From Burhinus oedicnemus (Eukaryota > Chordata > Aves > Charadriiformes > Burhinidae), in assembly GCA_008921705.1 (NCBI GenBank), contig VFFE01007646.1, positions 379,533-443,532 of the forward strand: a DNA stretch of 64,000 nt, in the 5' to 3' direction. Below are positions 50,305 through 64,000 of this stretch, one piece after another. The notes under the pieces were generated by a model. The model made no database searches, was not told where the DNA came from, and saw only the letters and a list, made by a program, of their open reading frames with translations. Each line of letters starts with the position of its first letter. Position 1 is the stretch's first letter. The position numbers were made by a program, and so were the translations under genes.

Positions 50305-53300
50305 TCAAAGTACATGTGGCCCCTCCTATCCTATCCTCTCCTCAGAGTAGTCTGACCTATAAAATAATTTGCAATTAATGCACAAATTACAGTAGGACAG
50401 ATTTTTCTCAACAACCTTACTAGTTCCCTGTTGGTCAGGGTAGAGAGCTTGCAGGGAACCAGACTGTTCCCTTCAGCTTCACTTATACTCTACTTCACAA
50501 ACTTCAGTTGACAGGTTCCTTAAAGAAGAGTTCTTTAAGGCAGATTACAGTTTCAAAACATAACTTGTCCTTTTGAAGTTTTGCTTTAGAAGGGAAACAA
50601 ATCTTTAAATAGACAATTATTTTAAACTATCTTTTAATTCTCTAGTTAAACAGAGAACTATTGTTTTAAACAAAAGAATTTTTTTTTAAAAAGCAAGAAG
50701 CATGGTAACCTTAGCTGTCGGATAGTTCGCATCAGTTTATTCCCGGTAACCCTTAGAAGTGTACGGTACTACTTAAGAAGGAGGTTGCATGCAATGTGTC
50801 ACACAAGCTATTTGTCAATCACCAAATGATTTTACATGGTATCTAAATTACACTAAATTAGTTAAAGGATACACCTCAGCATAGAATTAGCTGACCGGCT
50901 ACTTCTGCCTTTTATCCCTAGAGGTAGTTAACAAGTTCCTGTCCCTCTCAACCTACTCCGCAAATAAAAGAAATACCTTTACAAAAAGATCTATTCCTGC
51001 CATTGATATTTGCTAACATTTTATTTAGGAATGTTGACACTTCTCCTAGAGTACTGAGCTTGCTGGGAGGAAAGACAATGGTACATGTGTAACTGATGGT
51101 AAACAACAAATCGATTATTTTTTTAAGAAAAGAAAAACTCCTGTAGGGAAAGACAAAATAACAACACAGAAACAGCTAATGTAATGCCTGAAAATGAACA
51201 TAACGGCCAAGGCACAAATCCAGTTTTCAACTTAGTCTCTCTAATGTATATTTAAAAGCATTTACGAGCAAGCACGTAGATTTTCTGAAATACCGATTTG
51301 CTTCTACCACTGCACTAAACTGGGGGTTGTGGCCTGGTTCCTCAGAACTATGTAGGACTTTCAAGTCCGCTCTGCATTTTATTATTACGAGCCCTGCACT
51401 CTTAAACACCTTTGAAGAACAGAGCAGAGCATCTATCAAGTACCAATAGGGTCAATTCTGCCTAAACTGATTCGGATTGTTAAGTTCAGGCAGTAACGTC
51501 TGACAGCTCCTCCTGCTAGTCTTCCTCAACTTGCAAAAGCTGCAATTCAAAATTAACAAAGGTTACATCATTTTTCAGCATTAATGGGTTACAGAAGTTC
51601 TTTGTGACCATATCCTCAATTCACCTCACAACACATTTCTATGGTGCGTTTCACTCAAAGCTTATCTATACACAGTTATTTAAACTCTTGGTAACTAAGA
51701 CACGCATTTTTGAATATTACTAGAAATTACATCTATAAAATATCGAATAAAACCTTCAAAACAAATGCATAAAGAAGTATCAAGGGAAACATACTTTTTC
51801 ATATGAATCTAACCAACAAAGTATTTTAATGAGTGCACATCTATTAAGAGAATTCTCAGGATACTGTAATTATTATTCATTTTCTAGAATTGTTTCACCA
51901 TGAAGGTTTATGCTACTATGGGGACTTTAATGTTTATGTTTTGTGACGGCTGCGTTGACTATTAAAAAGCAATTTGGCTGACATTTTAAGTCTTTTGTTG
52001 CCGGTTTTAATTGGATTGTTCACCAAGCATCAACTCCCCCGTTAACTGCAAAAATTACAGGCCAACGTCAGTTTATAGTAATGACTGTTTAATGATCTTA
52101 TCCTGTCAGTATGCCAGCTTCATATGGATGCATGCATGATTAGTTTCATATCAAGACCTGTAATTAAATAATTGAAACCTAAACAGAAGAGAATACCAAA
52201 CAGGAACACATCCTTAATAAAGACTCAAAGATTTGTCAAGGTACTCATTCCAAATTAAAAAATAATTAATGTTTTGAGGTCAAACAGTGCAAGAGTTGGT
52301 GTTAAGGGAAAAAGTTCTCTGCCCCTTTCGCTATAGAAGAAATTTCCCTCTAAGTGAGGCAAAGTTTGAGAGCTCACTGCAGTAAGTCTTTGCTTATCGT
52401 TCTTAAAACCGACTCAAAACTATCCAAAACTCATTATTAGCTATTTTTGTTTGCTTTCCAGACTAGCTAAAGCTGCTTTTATAACCATAATTATAAGATA
52501 TAAAAATAATTATACCTCAACTGCAACTTGCAGTACTTATAATCAAAGAACAACAAGCCCACTAACTTCTCAGAAATTCAGATTCTTGAAAGAAAACCGA
52601 TTATTATTCTTTGTTCAGCTCTGAATCCTATGCCAAACTCCTACATATTTCAGAATTTCAAATAGAGCAAAAAATGACTTTTACAAGATAACTCTTTGAA
52701 AGTGTGAAATATCCATGAAAACAAAGCCAGAAACAAAGACTCCCAAAGCAGGGCCAGCACTGCAAAGGCAGGGAGTGCCTCCTCATACTGCTCAAACAGA
52801 GTTCAAGAAGCTGGGGAATTCTTGGAGAATTTCACACCTCATGGTTTTGGCCATCCGACATGTATGGTAACATTCTGTAGGCAGTTAAACTCTTGAATTT
52901 TGAAAACAACTTGGTATTTCACACATTTTGACACTCAGAAAATCCAGGGAAAAAAATTACTGACCAAGGGTTTTCACTGTCTCATGAATAAGCACATCTG
53001 CACTATAAAATTTGGGATAGGGCGTCTCTGTAAACTGAGCTGCTACGTTTATGGATTCCCAGTAAACTTAGACCTCAAAGGTCAAATACCAGACTTTATT
53101 GTATTATGCACTCAGTAAGTATTCAGGCAAATTTCAGCAATTTATAGCAACTTAGAAGAACTTACGTTCATCTGTTTTCAGGCTTGACTTTTATAGACTA
53201 TAGTCACCTACTAGAAAATATTAACCTACTGGAAAGTCAATAGATTGTCAAGGTTGCTTCATTTTTATGTACAAAAAGCTGTACGCCTTGCAGAATCATT

Positions 53301-53394
53301 CATTTTCCTTTTATCGCCAGGATGATGGCTTAAAACCTGTTCTGACCAAACTTTTGCGCCGATGGCTTTATTTGAAAGATTTAGGGGTAAATTT

Positions 53395-53480
53395 AGGACC
53401 TATCTCTTTTCACAGTTACAACGGCATGAGATGGGATTAACTCCATTGATTTCAATTACGTTACTCTGCCTTGGTTTGCT
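53395..53480. repeat. Ancient palindromic amniote repeat, partial
   Basis: The centre ttaactccattgatttcaatt acgttactctgcc resembles the core of a very common old amniote element ('gtaactccattgacttcaatggagttactcc'), and a following gctgtaaccacagaagc fits the downstream 'gtgtaactgagagcag' part. It is strongly diverged, and the family name is left open. Confidence 0.5.
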
Positions 53481-54463
53481 AGCTGTAACCACAGAAGCTA
53501 ACAGTCCAACTTTGATAGGGCGTACCCATTTTTTATATATTTAGAAACAGAAAATCTGTCACTTCAAAATATCAGCTGCGGAACACCGCACGATTCTGTT
53601 CCAGAAATGGGGTTAATGTATTTGTGATTTAGAAAGGGATGAACCACTGAACCAGTAAAATACAGGTTGGCACAAACTTATTTCGATTTGTAAAATAAGA
53701 AGGTCCAGCAGAGGTACATGAATGGACCATACATCAGCAGATGAAAATTCACATCGACAAATGCAAGGTACCTTAAATTGATTGCTGAGATCTAAATTAA
53801 CTCCGAGTACTCAGAAAATGGACCTGTGTATGTCTGTAAACAGCTCAATGAAAACCTCTTTTCTAGCTACATCTTTAGTAAAAGAATGTAACAGCATGGA
53901 AAATAAAGCAAATTGGACAGAAAGTAAAAAGGCAAATAGTGTTAAATCATTACATACACATCATGTGGAATATTTTGTTCCGTTCTTCACACTTTTTTTT
54001 TTTTCAGAGCAATTTGGTGAAAATAGAAAGGATTTTACAAACAGGTGACTAGATTAGCAATGTAAAAAACTACTACGTGAGGAGACACTAAACAGACTGT
54101 GTAGTTTAAAGAGAAGCAAGATGTAAATGATAAGAGAAACACCATAATGAACTCAATAGGTAAGCCATTATTTCCACTCACTATAAAAGTAGAGTGAATC
54201 ACTAAATGAAACTGTTAGGCGAGAAATTTAAAATTGATACAGGGAATACCCTGGGGTGTTTTTTTCTTTTTAACAACACATTTAATCTAGGAACTTGTTG
54301 CTACAAACTATCATTGCGATAAGGAGGTTGCAAATATTTTATGTATAAAATTTTATATAGATAATTATTCATCCACATAGAGTAAGCAGGCAATATACAC
54401 ACAAACATTAAGTGTATCTAAGTATAAAATGTACATATAAAAAGGAAGCATTTTTATGTGTAT

Positions 54464-54481
54464 AATATACATATGTATATT
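54464..54481. repeat. 18-base AT palindrome
   Basis: The sequence aatatacatatgtatatt is its own reverse complement, within a very AT-rich stretch (about 54330-54490) of related ATA/TAT wording. Likely low-complexity sequence. Confidence 0.8.
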
Positions 54482-57399
54482 TTATACATACTCAGAAATG
54501 TCCACTGAATCCAAATCCCAATGGAAAGAATAAAAGTTACACTGATATTTTCTCAGTTTATTTACAAGGCTAAATTTTTATCATCTTGAAGGATTTCACT
54601 TCACATACGTTAATACAACAGCACGGAGCAAATCTGCACTCACTGCTTGCTTCCTGCCCCAGCCAGAGAACCTCAACCAATTCCAGCAGTTGAATTTCTT
54701 CCTACGTGATCAGGTCAGCCCTGGTTTAGTCAGAAGACACTTGGGGAAAACAAGACGAGCGTGTCATTTACTCAGCCAACTGATGAAACGAGTTTAAGCC
54801 ATTCTCATGGCTGAAAAAGAAGAACAGATCTGCCTGGAAGTCATGTACCACCAATAATGCAAAAACTAGAGATGAAATACTTGATGTGCAGCTCTTGGAG
54901 CGAGCTAAGTACTGACACTTAAGTAGCAATTTGAAACTCAACACACAGAAGGAACCCATGAAACCACTTCCATAGGATTTATTGTCCAGAACAAAATAGT
55001 AATTCAAGCCTCCTTCTGATCCTCATCCTGGTGTTTAAATTCTAATTTTAAGCCTTACTTGCAGTCTTTTGAAATACGTGACTCTTGGCAAATATTGTAA
55101 ATAACCTCATACAGATCCTGTGAACAATACAAACGGGACTACTGAGCTTCAACCTGAACGATGCAATAACCAGGTAACAAAGTACCCTCCGCCAAACTCA
55201 TCTCGCAGTACGGAGTAACAGAATAACCAGGGAAACTAGGATAGAATAAATAGTTCTGTTCATACGCTTGCACTGTGCTTTATACACCTGCCTGCCTTTA
55301 TTATGGAATACGCAGGCTGAATGCAAACAAAGCAAGTGTATCCCGGAGGCGGAGGAAAGGGTAGGCAATAATACATGCTATAGTTACCTCTTACTAAAGA
55401 GGATGGACAGAACGGGTGAAGATCAGCAGGCAGTTTCAGCTTATGCCATTTCAAAATGACCTTTTAAAAATAATTGTTAGAGCCGAGTTGTAGCATTCAG
55501 CTGAGATTGAACTCTTCAGAATTCCACGCACTTACAAAGTAAAAATTGTGAAAGAAAAACGCATCATAGGCATCAAAAAGGAGAGGGCCACTCAGACACA
55601 GCTTTCCTCCTCCTCCCCCCCCAGTTTGTTTTTTATACTCTTACACTGAAGAAAAAGCAACACACCACATAGCTATCAAAATAAAGCATGTCCTATTGTA
55701 GAAAAAATACACGGCTGAGAAATGTACGAGTAAACATGTCAATGAATCGGTTCCAGCTGAAGAAAGAAGAACTGAGTATAAAGATATAACCCAAGACAGC
55801 TGTATGGTAGTTCACTGTCCAAATTCAGATGAAAATTTTGCCTAATATAGGAGGGACTCTCAGACGGCTGCACAGACACTGTCACGCTCATTTACCAGTG
55901 ACCTCCAAAGCTTCAATTCTGTCCTGTCGATTCGACAGGAACAAAAGAGGGAAGGGAAGGATCTGTCACCCGCTCGGTTCTGCGGTGCACGTGCCAGCAC
56001 CTGTACTCGCTCTGCGCGCTGCAAAGCAACTGCGCTGGTCCCAAAGAGGCTGTGAAGAAAGAACTGGTACCATTGCCTGGGACATCTGCAGAGCTACAAT
56101 TCATCTCATGTGAATATCCTTGCAATTTGCTAGCACAAATATGATGATATTGCTACACCATTCATACTAAAAGCATTGCTGTAGACTACACGCAACAGCA
56201 TCGCTAACGCAAAAACCACTTTTACTTCATGAAACCGAACTAAATGACTGAAACTGTAGTTGACATTTATGGTATTGATCAGGCTCCAACATTAATACAA
56301 AGTAAAATGGCTTGGGAATTTTATTCATTTACTGATTAGTGATTCATCTCCTTCCAGGTGAGCTCCGAGTATGACAGCGCTGTCTATGTTGCGTTCCTAT
56401 TCATTGCGCAGCATTAGCTGCATTTCACGTGCTGTAAAGGCAGCACTAAAATTACCATGCTTCACCTATACAAAACTAAACACTTCATACTGCTTTCAAA
56501 ATGATTCTATTGCCCTACCCCCCCTCCCCGCCCAAACCCCACAGCAACAGCAGCAAACTCCATGTCCTAATAAAAGCCCCCCCTAAGGCATTACTCAAAG
56601 ACAAAACTGTTTTATTAGGTTATATTAGTAAAGCATCCTTGAATGGCTGCTGTTAAAGTGAATAATATTGTCCGTGTCACCACTGAATATGTAAAATTAC
56701 CTGGAAGATTTCCAGCATGGATTCCATGAATTATAAGAAAATTCTGCGCTCCGTAATACCACAAATCCTAGGCAGAGCAGGACTGGAGGCAGCTGCTGTG
56801 TGGAGTATATGGAGAGCACAAGCACAAGTGTTCCCTACGTGTAACAAAAATCGGGGCAAACTCCTGTCACTGGAGCACAGACACCACTGAGATGCTCCCT
56901 TCCCAAAAGCAGGAAAGGAGAAGCACAGACGAAGCGAGACACTGTCGTATTTTGCTCTCGCATAAGCCAGGTGAACACAAGGGAACTGCCAAGCGCACTC
57001 TCTTGATGGGTACAGCGACACATCCCTTCTCTCTCCATCTCTCCTGGTGCTTCCACCAGTGCAACGAAGCTCTTTATTTTCTGTCCCAAGTTCTTACTGT
57101 CAAGCAAAACTCAGCAATGAGTGGGGATACAGTTCAGCTGAGAGCAGAATTTGATTTAATATTCCTATAACATTTTGAACATAAAAATGCACTAGAGAAG
57201 TGCTAAGTCTTATTAAGCTTGGCAATAGCGAATGCAGGGTGACCGTTTCCCGAGACTTGAGAGTATTGCTCACCAGAAGACTCCAATGTACACAACATAA
57301 CCAGGCAATGCAGAGAACACTTAAGGGTAGAAACCAGAGGAAACGCTCTTCCTCACAAATCTAGAAAGCCAGCCTTTACAGCTTTCATCTGAGCACGGG

Positions 57400-57573
57400 A
57401 GGCTCAGCTTTATTTGGTCGGTCTGACACAGACGTGGGACTGGAATCTCAGGCTCTCCTACCACGCACCCACTACCTGAGACGTGCCACTCGTAAAATGT
57501 AGTTGGCACAGGGATCTGAACTTCCGTCAGCCACCTAACGCAGGAGAGCCTGGCCACTGCGCTACAGAGCGCC
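57400..57573 (-). mobile_element. tRNA-derived SINE-like element
   Basis: On the minus strand the sequence starts ggcgctctgtagcgcagtgg, which contains an A-box-like TAGCGCAGTGG. About 35 bases later comes a B-box-like AGTTCAGATCC, the spacing of a tRNA promoter. The T-stem does not pair properly, so this is not a working tRNA gene. The tail downstream (to about 57400) is not recognised. It is most likely an old tRNA-headed SINE, which also explains the 78-codon open frame across it. Confidence 0.5.
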
Positions 57574-60500
57574 TTGGTGGCTGTCCCTCTACTCCAGTAA
57601 TTTTTTGATTATTTATATGCAGCCAAGTATCTCCCAAGAGATTAGGACAGAGAGTGGGAAAGAGAGAAGCCTAATTGTGTACCGGGTGCGAGGGTATCAT
57701 TTTCAATCATCTCCTCCACCATTATTTGACTTTCCAGGCGAATATCTTGACAACTGCCTTTCGTCTGTGAACCTCTTGCTCTGATGAGGAATTTCACCTC
57801 CAAAGAGAGATCTCTTCTTTAGGGAAACGTCACTGGAATTGACACATTTCCTGAAATGTTTGGGTTTCAGCACACGTTCAAAGAAATGGGATTTTACATT
57901 TTAAAGCTCTACCGTAGAGATACAGGCAACACTTTAATGTCAGGCATAAGGCACAGCGGCAGATTTCTCCATTTTCACAGACGGTGGTAGAAGCCTTCAG
58001 TTAGAGGAGCTTTTCTGGTGAGGCGCAGGGGGCTCCTGCGCGGTGCTGGGCTCATGCCTGGGGCAGCACGCGTGCCCGTCCGGAAATGGCGCCACTTCTC
58101 TGGTCATTTATTTCTTTACCAAACCCAAGGTAAACAAAAAGTAGGCTAAATATAGCCAACAGGAGCTTCTTGTTGACTGCAGCAGGAACTAACCAAAATC
58201 CTCTGCGGGTAACTTCAAGTTCGTTTAAAATAGTAAATAACCAATTTACCAGTTTTTCTTCCTATATAAGAGAAAGACTCTGTGGATTCTGAATGCATTC
58301 ACACACCACTGATGCTGTAAAGACAGACTAATTCTACTATATAGCCCAATAAAAGACAAGATACCTGGTAATCTGCTTCTTTGTGAAGCAGCACTTCTTC
58401 TCATCTCACACAGGAGAGATAAGAGACAGCACAGAAAGCTAAAAGGACAGCACTTTATCCCTTTGTTTGAAAGTTTTCAATAGATAGCATTTAAAAAAAA
58501 AAATAAAAAAAATAAAATGGGTTCTATTCAAATGTGGCACGAAAGAAAACGGAGTCTAGTTCAGGCTGGGCACAGTGACCTGCCCTAGTTTGTAGCCGAA
58601 CAAAGGCATAAAAGCAAATGATAAATTTCCATTTTGTTACACAATATTTCATTAGGGAGCTAATTAAACAGGCCGTACTCAAATGCAGCATATAAACAAT
58701 ATGAAGGGGAGCATTTCTGGAAAGATATTAGCTGATAGCACTAACATAAATGATTTAATTTTTTTTTCTTTTCCGAACAGTTATGAACAAAAAGCTTTTT
58801 TCCCCATTACCTCATCCTAAGTAGTTTTTCAAATCAAGCCCGTGTTCACATTCACGCTGTCACTGATAATGGATCTTGTGTCAAATAAGAAGAGAGTAAA
58901 GGACCTGATAATAAGTGCAATTATAAAACATCAAAAATGGTAGATCAAAGTGGATTTCCTTTATTCCACTGTGTACAGTCACTTCACAGCTTTTCAGTGT
59001 TCCTGTCATGTGGTCCTGACAGGATGTATTAATTTTCTCTATTATCATAGCAACAAGAACGGCACACTTCAGAAAGCAGCTGACAAATGCAGCTCCTCAT
59101 TATTACTCTGTCTTACTTTTATTCATTTTGTTTATAAAAACACTTTTAAAAATCCCCTTCTCCTGAGATTCTCAGGCATGACGATAGCCATCAAATGGTT
59201 GATAACCCTGTGATAAACGAAACTCGGGGACAAACTCTCAAGCCTTCTAAGTACTGCCACTCTTCAAAAAAGAATTGAAATTTACAGCTTCCAAAAATTT
59301 CAAACCCAGTAACGAGTCCGTGTTAGAAGAGCTTGAAAACTTTACCTAAATATTCCCACTCAAATTCATCTTGGAAAAGTATCCATTTTCTGAATATTTA
59401 CTAAAATCTGTATGGGAATTTATAGCATAGGTTGGTATTTTAACATAGAAAATGCATTTGAGAGGAAATGATACAGCTCAGGAGTGAAGCAAACCAGCTC
59501 AGCTTCATTCTTCCTGCCTTGGCCCCACGGGCACCATGACTCAACTCCTGGTGCGGCTGCTCAGGTTTATCACCGCAGCGATAGTTAGAAGCTTCTGAAA
59601 TGAAATGTGCAATGAAATGTGCATGGCAAGAAAATAGTTTTACAGCATTGTCCCACAGGAAAAAATATGGATAGAGGCTTTGAGCTGGTGGTCTCCTCAA
59701 TAAACTATGCTTACCCTTCCCGACATGAAAGCTTGCAGGAGCTGATCACAAAATGTTGCAGCCAGTATTGCTAATATGCAAAGGAATACAGACTGGAACC
59801 CAAAGAAAGCAGAATAAGAATCAAGCAAATTGCATAATATAAACAAGCAGATGCAAAATAAACTTCTGGAGCAATACACTATCATATGAAATTGCATACC
59901 CCTGTTGAAGTGAGTAAACCATAATAATTTGCACTACATGAAAATATAATATTCACACTAAAACCTGAAAACTATTACATTCAGCATGTAGAATTTCATA
60001 GGATAAATTCTATTCTAAGCACGCATGCTAATGTAAAGCATCACGTTCAAAAAGTCTACAATGTTATTCTGAAGTTAGAATATACTTGACCAGTATTGAC
60101 TTTCATGACTAGTTTGAAAAAGTAAATCTAAATTCACTAATTCAGTTCTACGACATGGCCCTTCGCAGTTGGAAATAAACTGAGGTACTATACCACGCTG
60201 CCATCCGAAAGACTAACTATCTTAAATATTAGTATAAAAGCGGATGCAGCAGTTTCATATCCTATCATATGAATATTATGGCAATGATGTGTAGAAGTGA
60301 TTTACATCTTCATTATTTCTAGACTGCAAGAATCGCTATTGCTAGCACTTTGTAGAGTCATTTGCTAACATTTAAGCAAGTTATGATTAATGCAATTTGA
60401 GTAGAACACATATTGGACAGATAGATTATAGCCCTGCTGATACTGTATGTACAATAATTAGTACTGTGACAACAGCTAATTATTTTTAATTTTAAAGCTG

Positions 60501-63500
60501 AAGGATTTTATCCATAAATATTGTGGTTGGAGTTAATAGATCAGTTCTTTCCATAGCCAAAACAAGGTGACAGAAATTACACATTAAATAAATGAATAAT
60601 TTCTTATCAATATTTAAAACTAATGGAATGCCAATCAATAACACCACTAGACATTTAAAGCACTGCTGCAAAGTATTACTGACAAAATTAGTATATAAAG
60701 CACCTATATCATCATCCCACCTGCTGTGCTGTGCAACACAATGAAACTTATTAAAAGACAATTGAAAACATAAAAACTACCTCCTTAACATTCAAGAGGT
60801 CTCAGTTACCAGCATGAAACACTGTTCTAGCTGTATGGAAGACCATCTGTCTGGGTAAGAACTGGAGTGAAAAAAAAGATTCTCAGATAGACTCAAACAG
60901 AATTACTTCATTGATTCTGATAGCGCTATTTTAGAAGAGCACATCCAAATTGTATGGCCTGCAGTTAGCATCAGGACCTTACTTATCTCCTAATGGTCAA
61001 AGTAATGTTCTGTGTAGCATGAACACATACATCTAGGAATTTAGATAGCAGTACGCCAAGGAAACTGTGAAGAGTTCACCTACGAACGAGCACCTTCGGA
61101 CTGGAAGTTCTGAGTTTAAAATATTCCAGCAAGTCTGAAAGTTTAGGAAGAGACTTTAAGAGAAAATTCCTAGAACCAGAGTGAGAAAAAACGAAAAAAC
61201 AGTGTTTGACTGGCGCACGAAGATGACGCACAACTTGCGGTAATCCGTCATGGGCGATGAAGGACTTACTCCAATACATGGCACTATTCAGCTACCTCAG
61301 CCACAGGTATAATACGGGAGAGGACAACGGCACTGAGGTGATTGCTTCAAGCATTAATACCTACTTTTTCTACCCCTGGGAAGTCCATCAATCACTGCAC
61401 AACTGATTTGTGCAAAACAATAGCTACTGGCAATAGCAATGCACCGCAAAACCCAGGGCAGCCCACCGCTGCACCGAAGACCAAGATACGGTCCTGAGCT
61501 GCTGCCAAACTGCGTGGTCAAATCCAAACATTTCAACAGCCTAAATCAGTGAGGCACTGAACACGCTATAGGAATGCAAACAGTATTTATGACCCATCTG
61601 TTCAGAAAGAATGAAAAAAGCTCCAAAAAAACAAGGGATAATTCTAAATTAGGAGGTTTTTTTTTTTTTTTTTTAAAACCCTTTTATCCATTTCCCTTTG
61701 AGCCCCTTTTGTCCCAACGGGGATAATTTTGTGCTTTCTCATGACTGAGAGGAACACTATTTTACTTGAAAAGAAAGCTGAAATCCTCACATCATCCTGT
61801 CAGCACCGGCCCCCCACATGCTCCTAGGGGAGCAGGGAAAGCTGGGGAAGGCTCTGCTTGCAGACTGGCCCAAATTTTAGAAGAACCTTGGGTGTGCTCA
61901 TCAGTCTCTGAGATTGGAGCAGCATAGCAATTTTCTTTTAGCTCTTCCATTTTCTGGCAATACAGAACATTAATAATTGATGTTTTATTGATTTGATTAT
62001 TTTCTTTAGAAAGTTGTACAGTTCTTCCCTGACGAAGAGCTGCAGAATGCTCCCAAAAGCATTCACATTTATCAGCACTTCTCCGACTCACTCAAGATCA
62101 GTTTACTAGCCTTAATTTGTACCCTTGAGTTTAACATCAAGGAATTTACTTTTTGATTGACTCTGAAGAAACAACCCTTAAAAACAGAAACTGAAACAAA
62201 AGCTTCCCCAGCAGAACAATTTTTAAAACTTAGTGATACCAGAACAAACTTCTTGGTTTCATTTACTTGGGTAGTAATTGCTCAGTGCAACAAAGAAGCC
62301 GTTTCTAATAGAAGACTCATATCCCTAGGTCCTTTAAGTGCTTTTGGTATCAGATTAAATATTAATACAAAACAAACTGTACTGTTCAACTACTTTTGGC
62401 ATTACTGTTCCGTAAGGGATCACACTATGAAGCAGATGTAAGACTGATGTCAATATTAAATGTACTTAGCTTTTCTTTAAAGTCAATGTGTCAATTTATA
62501 CAAACAGAAAGGCACTCATCTTTTGGCACTTCAGATTTTCTTGAACATCTACATCTCAGAATCATCGTGAGATGAAAGAACTGGTCAGCAATGCAAATAA
62601 TGTCTTTTATTTGACTGAGTTGCCATTACATTAAGAACAGAAGAACCTAAGAAAGCAGTCAGACAGCTACACCTGACCATGAGTTCTATAAGCGATCTGA
62701 TAAGCCAGCAGAAGCAGTCTTAATGTCAACGTATGCTGTACAAGTGAGAAAACAGTTATTATAAAGATGCACATCTTAATAATATTCCTGCCACAAACAC
62801 ATATAAATACAAATATCACTACAAATATCTTATTCTGTTCTATTTAGATTTCACCATCTTTTGCCTCATGGGGTAGAGAAAGATGAAGAATCGGTAATTT
62901 TTTTCAGATCCTTAAAACAAGTTCTCGACAGCATACACTCGAAGTAGCAGCAAAATTTCCTGCCACAAATGGAAAGTGAGACATGAGACGAGAGATCAAC
63001 AGCATCCAGAGAATCCCAGTGTCAAAGACCCTGAAGCTTTCTAAACCGCCAGGATAATACCAGAGTGCTGCTGAACAGAAGCGGCATCTAGCTGTTCAAA
63101 ACAGTGTGCCAATGCTCATCCTACCATACACAGTGCTTTTCTCGCACGAAGCAGTACCATATAAAAAGTATTCTTTTACCAGTTTGTGCATAATTTGGCA
63201 AACGCAAATGTCTAAAGACGCAATGTTTAGACAGCCTGTCACATAGCATGCTTATGTCCCCATCCTAGCTATGGCTGGGTAGGGAAGGGCTCTCTGGCAA
63301 TGGAAGAAGGTTACCCAAGGACCGAGACCTCTGAGGGACACCAAGACCACTGCAGAAGCACAGGCTTCTGTGGGGATGTAGTCCAAGCAGAGTAACTCAT
63401 AAATTTTAGGCTCGCTAATCAGGATATAATCAGTATCAGCCTGCCTTGAGCTCAAATGTAAGCATACTAAAACATTGTACCCAATAGCAGTAACATTTGA

Positions 63501-64000
63501 CGGCACAGCCGTGCACTCTATATAGGCATTTTATTTAAGTATGTGAACAATACAACTAGCAAAGAGAAAAACTACAAGTTGTGCACAGGCGTCACGGAAA
63601 AACATGTAACCAGTGACTCAAGTAAGAGTTTACAAGTAAAGAACGGGATAAGCACAAGGTAATGCAAACTGACAGGACATCCTCAGCACAAAGTGTGTTG
63701 TCAATGAATAAATCTAGTAAAGTTTTATTTTGAAGTCTAAAACTGGCTTATCGGAAGACTTGCCATTCTTCTGAATACTCTCCCCACAGCTATCTCTAAT
63801 TCCCTAACTGATGCGTATATGTACACACATATTCAACCGCAACAGAGAGGACCCCAGCTTCCCTGTGATCTATGAGGTTTGAAGTAGACCTTATGCCCTG
63901 TAGATACATAATAAAATACAGAGTTAAGCCACACGAGGTGATTAAGTGCAATCTGACCTGATTTCCTCTTTCTGCATTATCATCCAGAGTCTCTTCTCTT

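Larger units (their letters stand above)
39516..64000 (-). other. Intron upstream of exon A (continues out of the window)
   Basis: Exon A needs one base from an upstream exon, so this 24.5 kb is intron unless a short exon has escaped notice. I searched the minus strand by eye for the teneurin N-terminal wording (acidic/serine-rich segment, YQTDM-like and CCDME-like motifs) and found none. Contents I can name are a GC-richer patch (40120-40370), a 22-base palindrome (42226-42247), an (AC)8 run at 45413-45428, an 11-base tandem duplication at 46347-46368, a 23-base A run at 50282-50304, an ancient palindromic repeat (53395-53480), an 18-base palindrome at 54464-54481, a SINE-like element (57400-57573) and an 18-base T run at 61657-61674. 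Most open frames here are chance. Confidence 0.65.

Noticed and set aside
57503..57573. Candidate tRNA gene on the minus strand
   Set aside because: A-box and B-box-like motifs are present, but the T-stem and acceptor stem do not pair; better explained as a SINE head.
1..64000. A new defence, mobile or biosynthetic gene system
   Set aside because: All supported coding sequence belongs to one known vertebrate gene; the rest is intron with repeats. Nothing in the sequence supports a multi-gene system.

Overview
This window reads as vertebrate, most likely bird, nuclear DNA. It is AT-rich, intron-dominated sequence with short coding blocks flanked by AG/GT splice sites. It carries CR1-type LINE 3' ends whose reverse complements show the typical 'catagaat...ttggaagggacc' pattern, plus several very old palindromic amniote repeats. 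There is no bacterial-style gene organisation, and almost all open frames of 60 to 120 codons are chance frames in introns.

The window lies inside one gene on the minus strand, teneurin-1 (TENM1), a single-pass type II transmembrane adhesion receptor of neurons. Seven coding exons were placed by eye, in transcript order: A 39275-39515 (proline-rich end of the intracellular domain), B 25455-25693 (end of the intracellular domain, cysteine cluster and most of the transmembrane helix), C 14093-14245 (end of the helix and juxtamembrane linker), D 8683-8882 and E 7035-7245 (extracellular domain between membrane and EGF repeats), F 3473-3574 (EGF-like repeat 1) and G 2205-2399 (EGF-like repeats 2 and 3). 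Every junction has AG and GT, the reading phases join without a break, and together the exons hold 1341 bases (447 codon equivalents) with no stop. The first teneurin exons (start codon and most of the intracellular domain) must lie beyond base 64000, and the rest of the EGF repeats and the large C-terminal half lie before base 1.

Introns are about 13.6, 11.2, 5.2, 1.4, 3.5 and 1.1 kb. The right-hand 24.5 kb (39516-64000) has no exon I can support. Interspersed elements are four CR1 pieces (three in the orientation of TENM1 transcription), a probable LINE reverse-transcriptase scrap, three ancient palindromic repeats and one tRNA-derived SINE-like element. The most striking non-gene structure is a 188-base pure-purine run at 26219-26406, built from 24 heptamers with a 14-base higher-order pattern, in the intron just upstream of the transmembrane exon.

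No undescribed biological system is supported here. The observations most worth checking are a tandem NAGNAG acceptor that would add or remove one alanine at the outer end of the membrane helix, the heptamer purine tract, a small CpG-containing GC-rich patch inside intron B-C, and an exact 22-base palindrome in the upstream intron.
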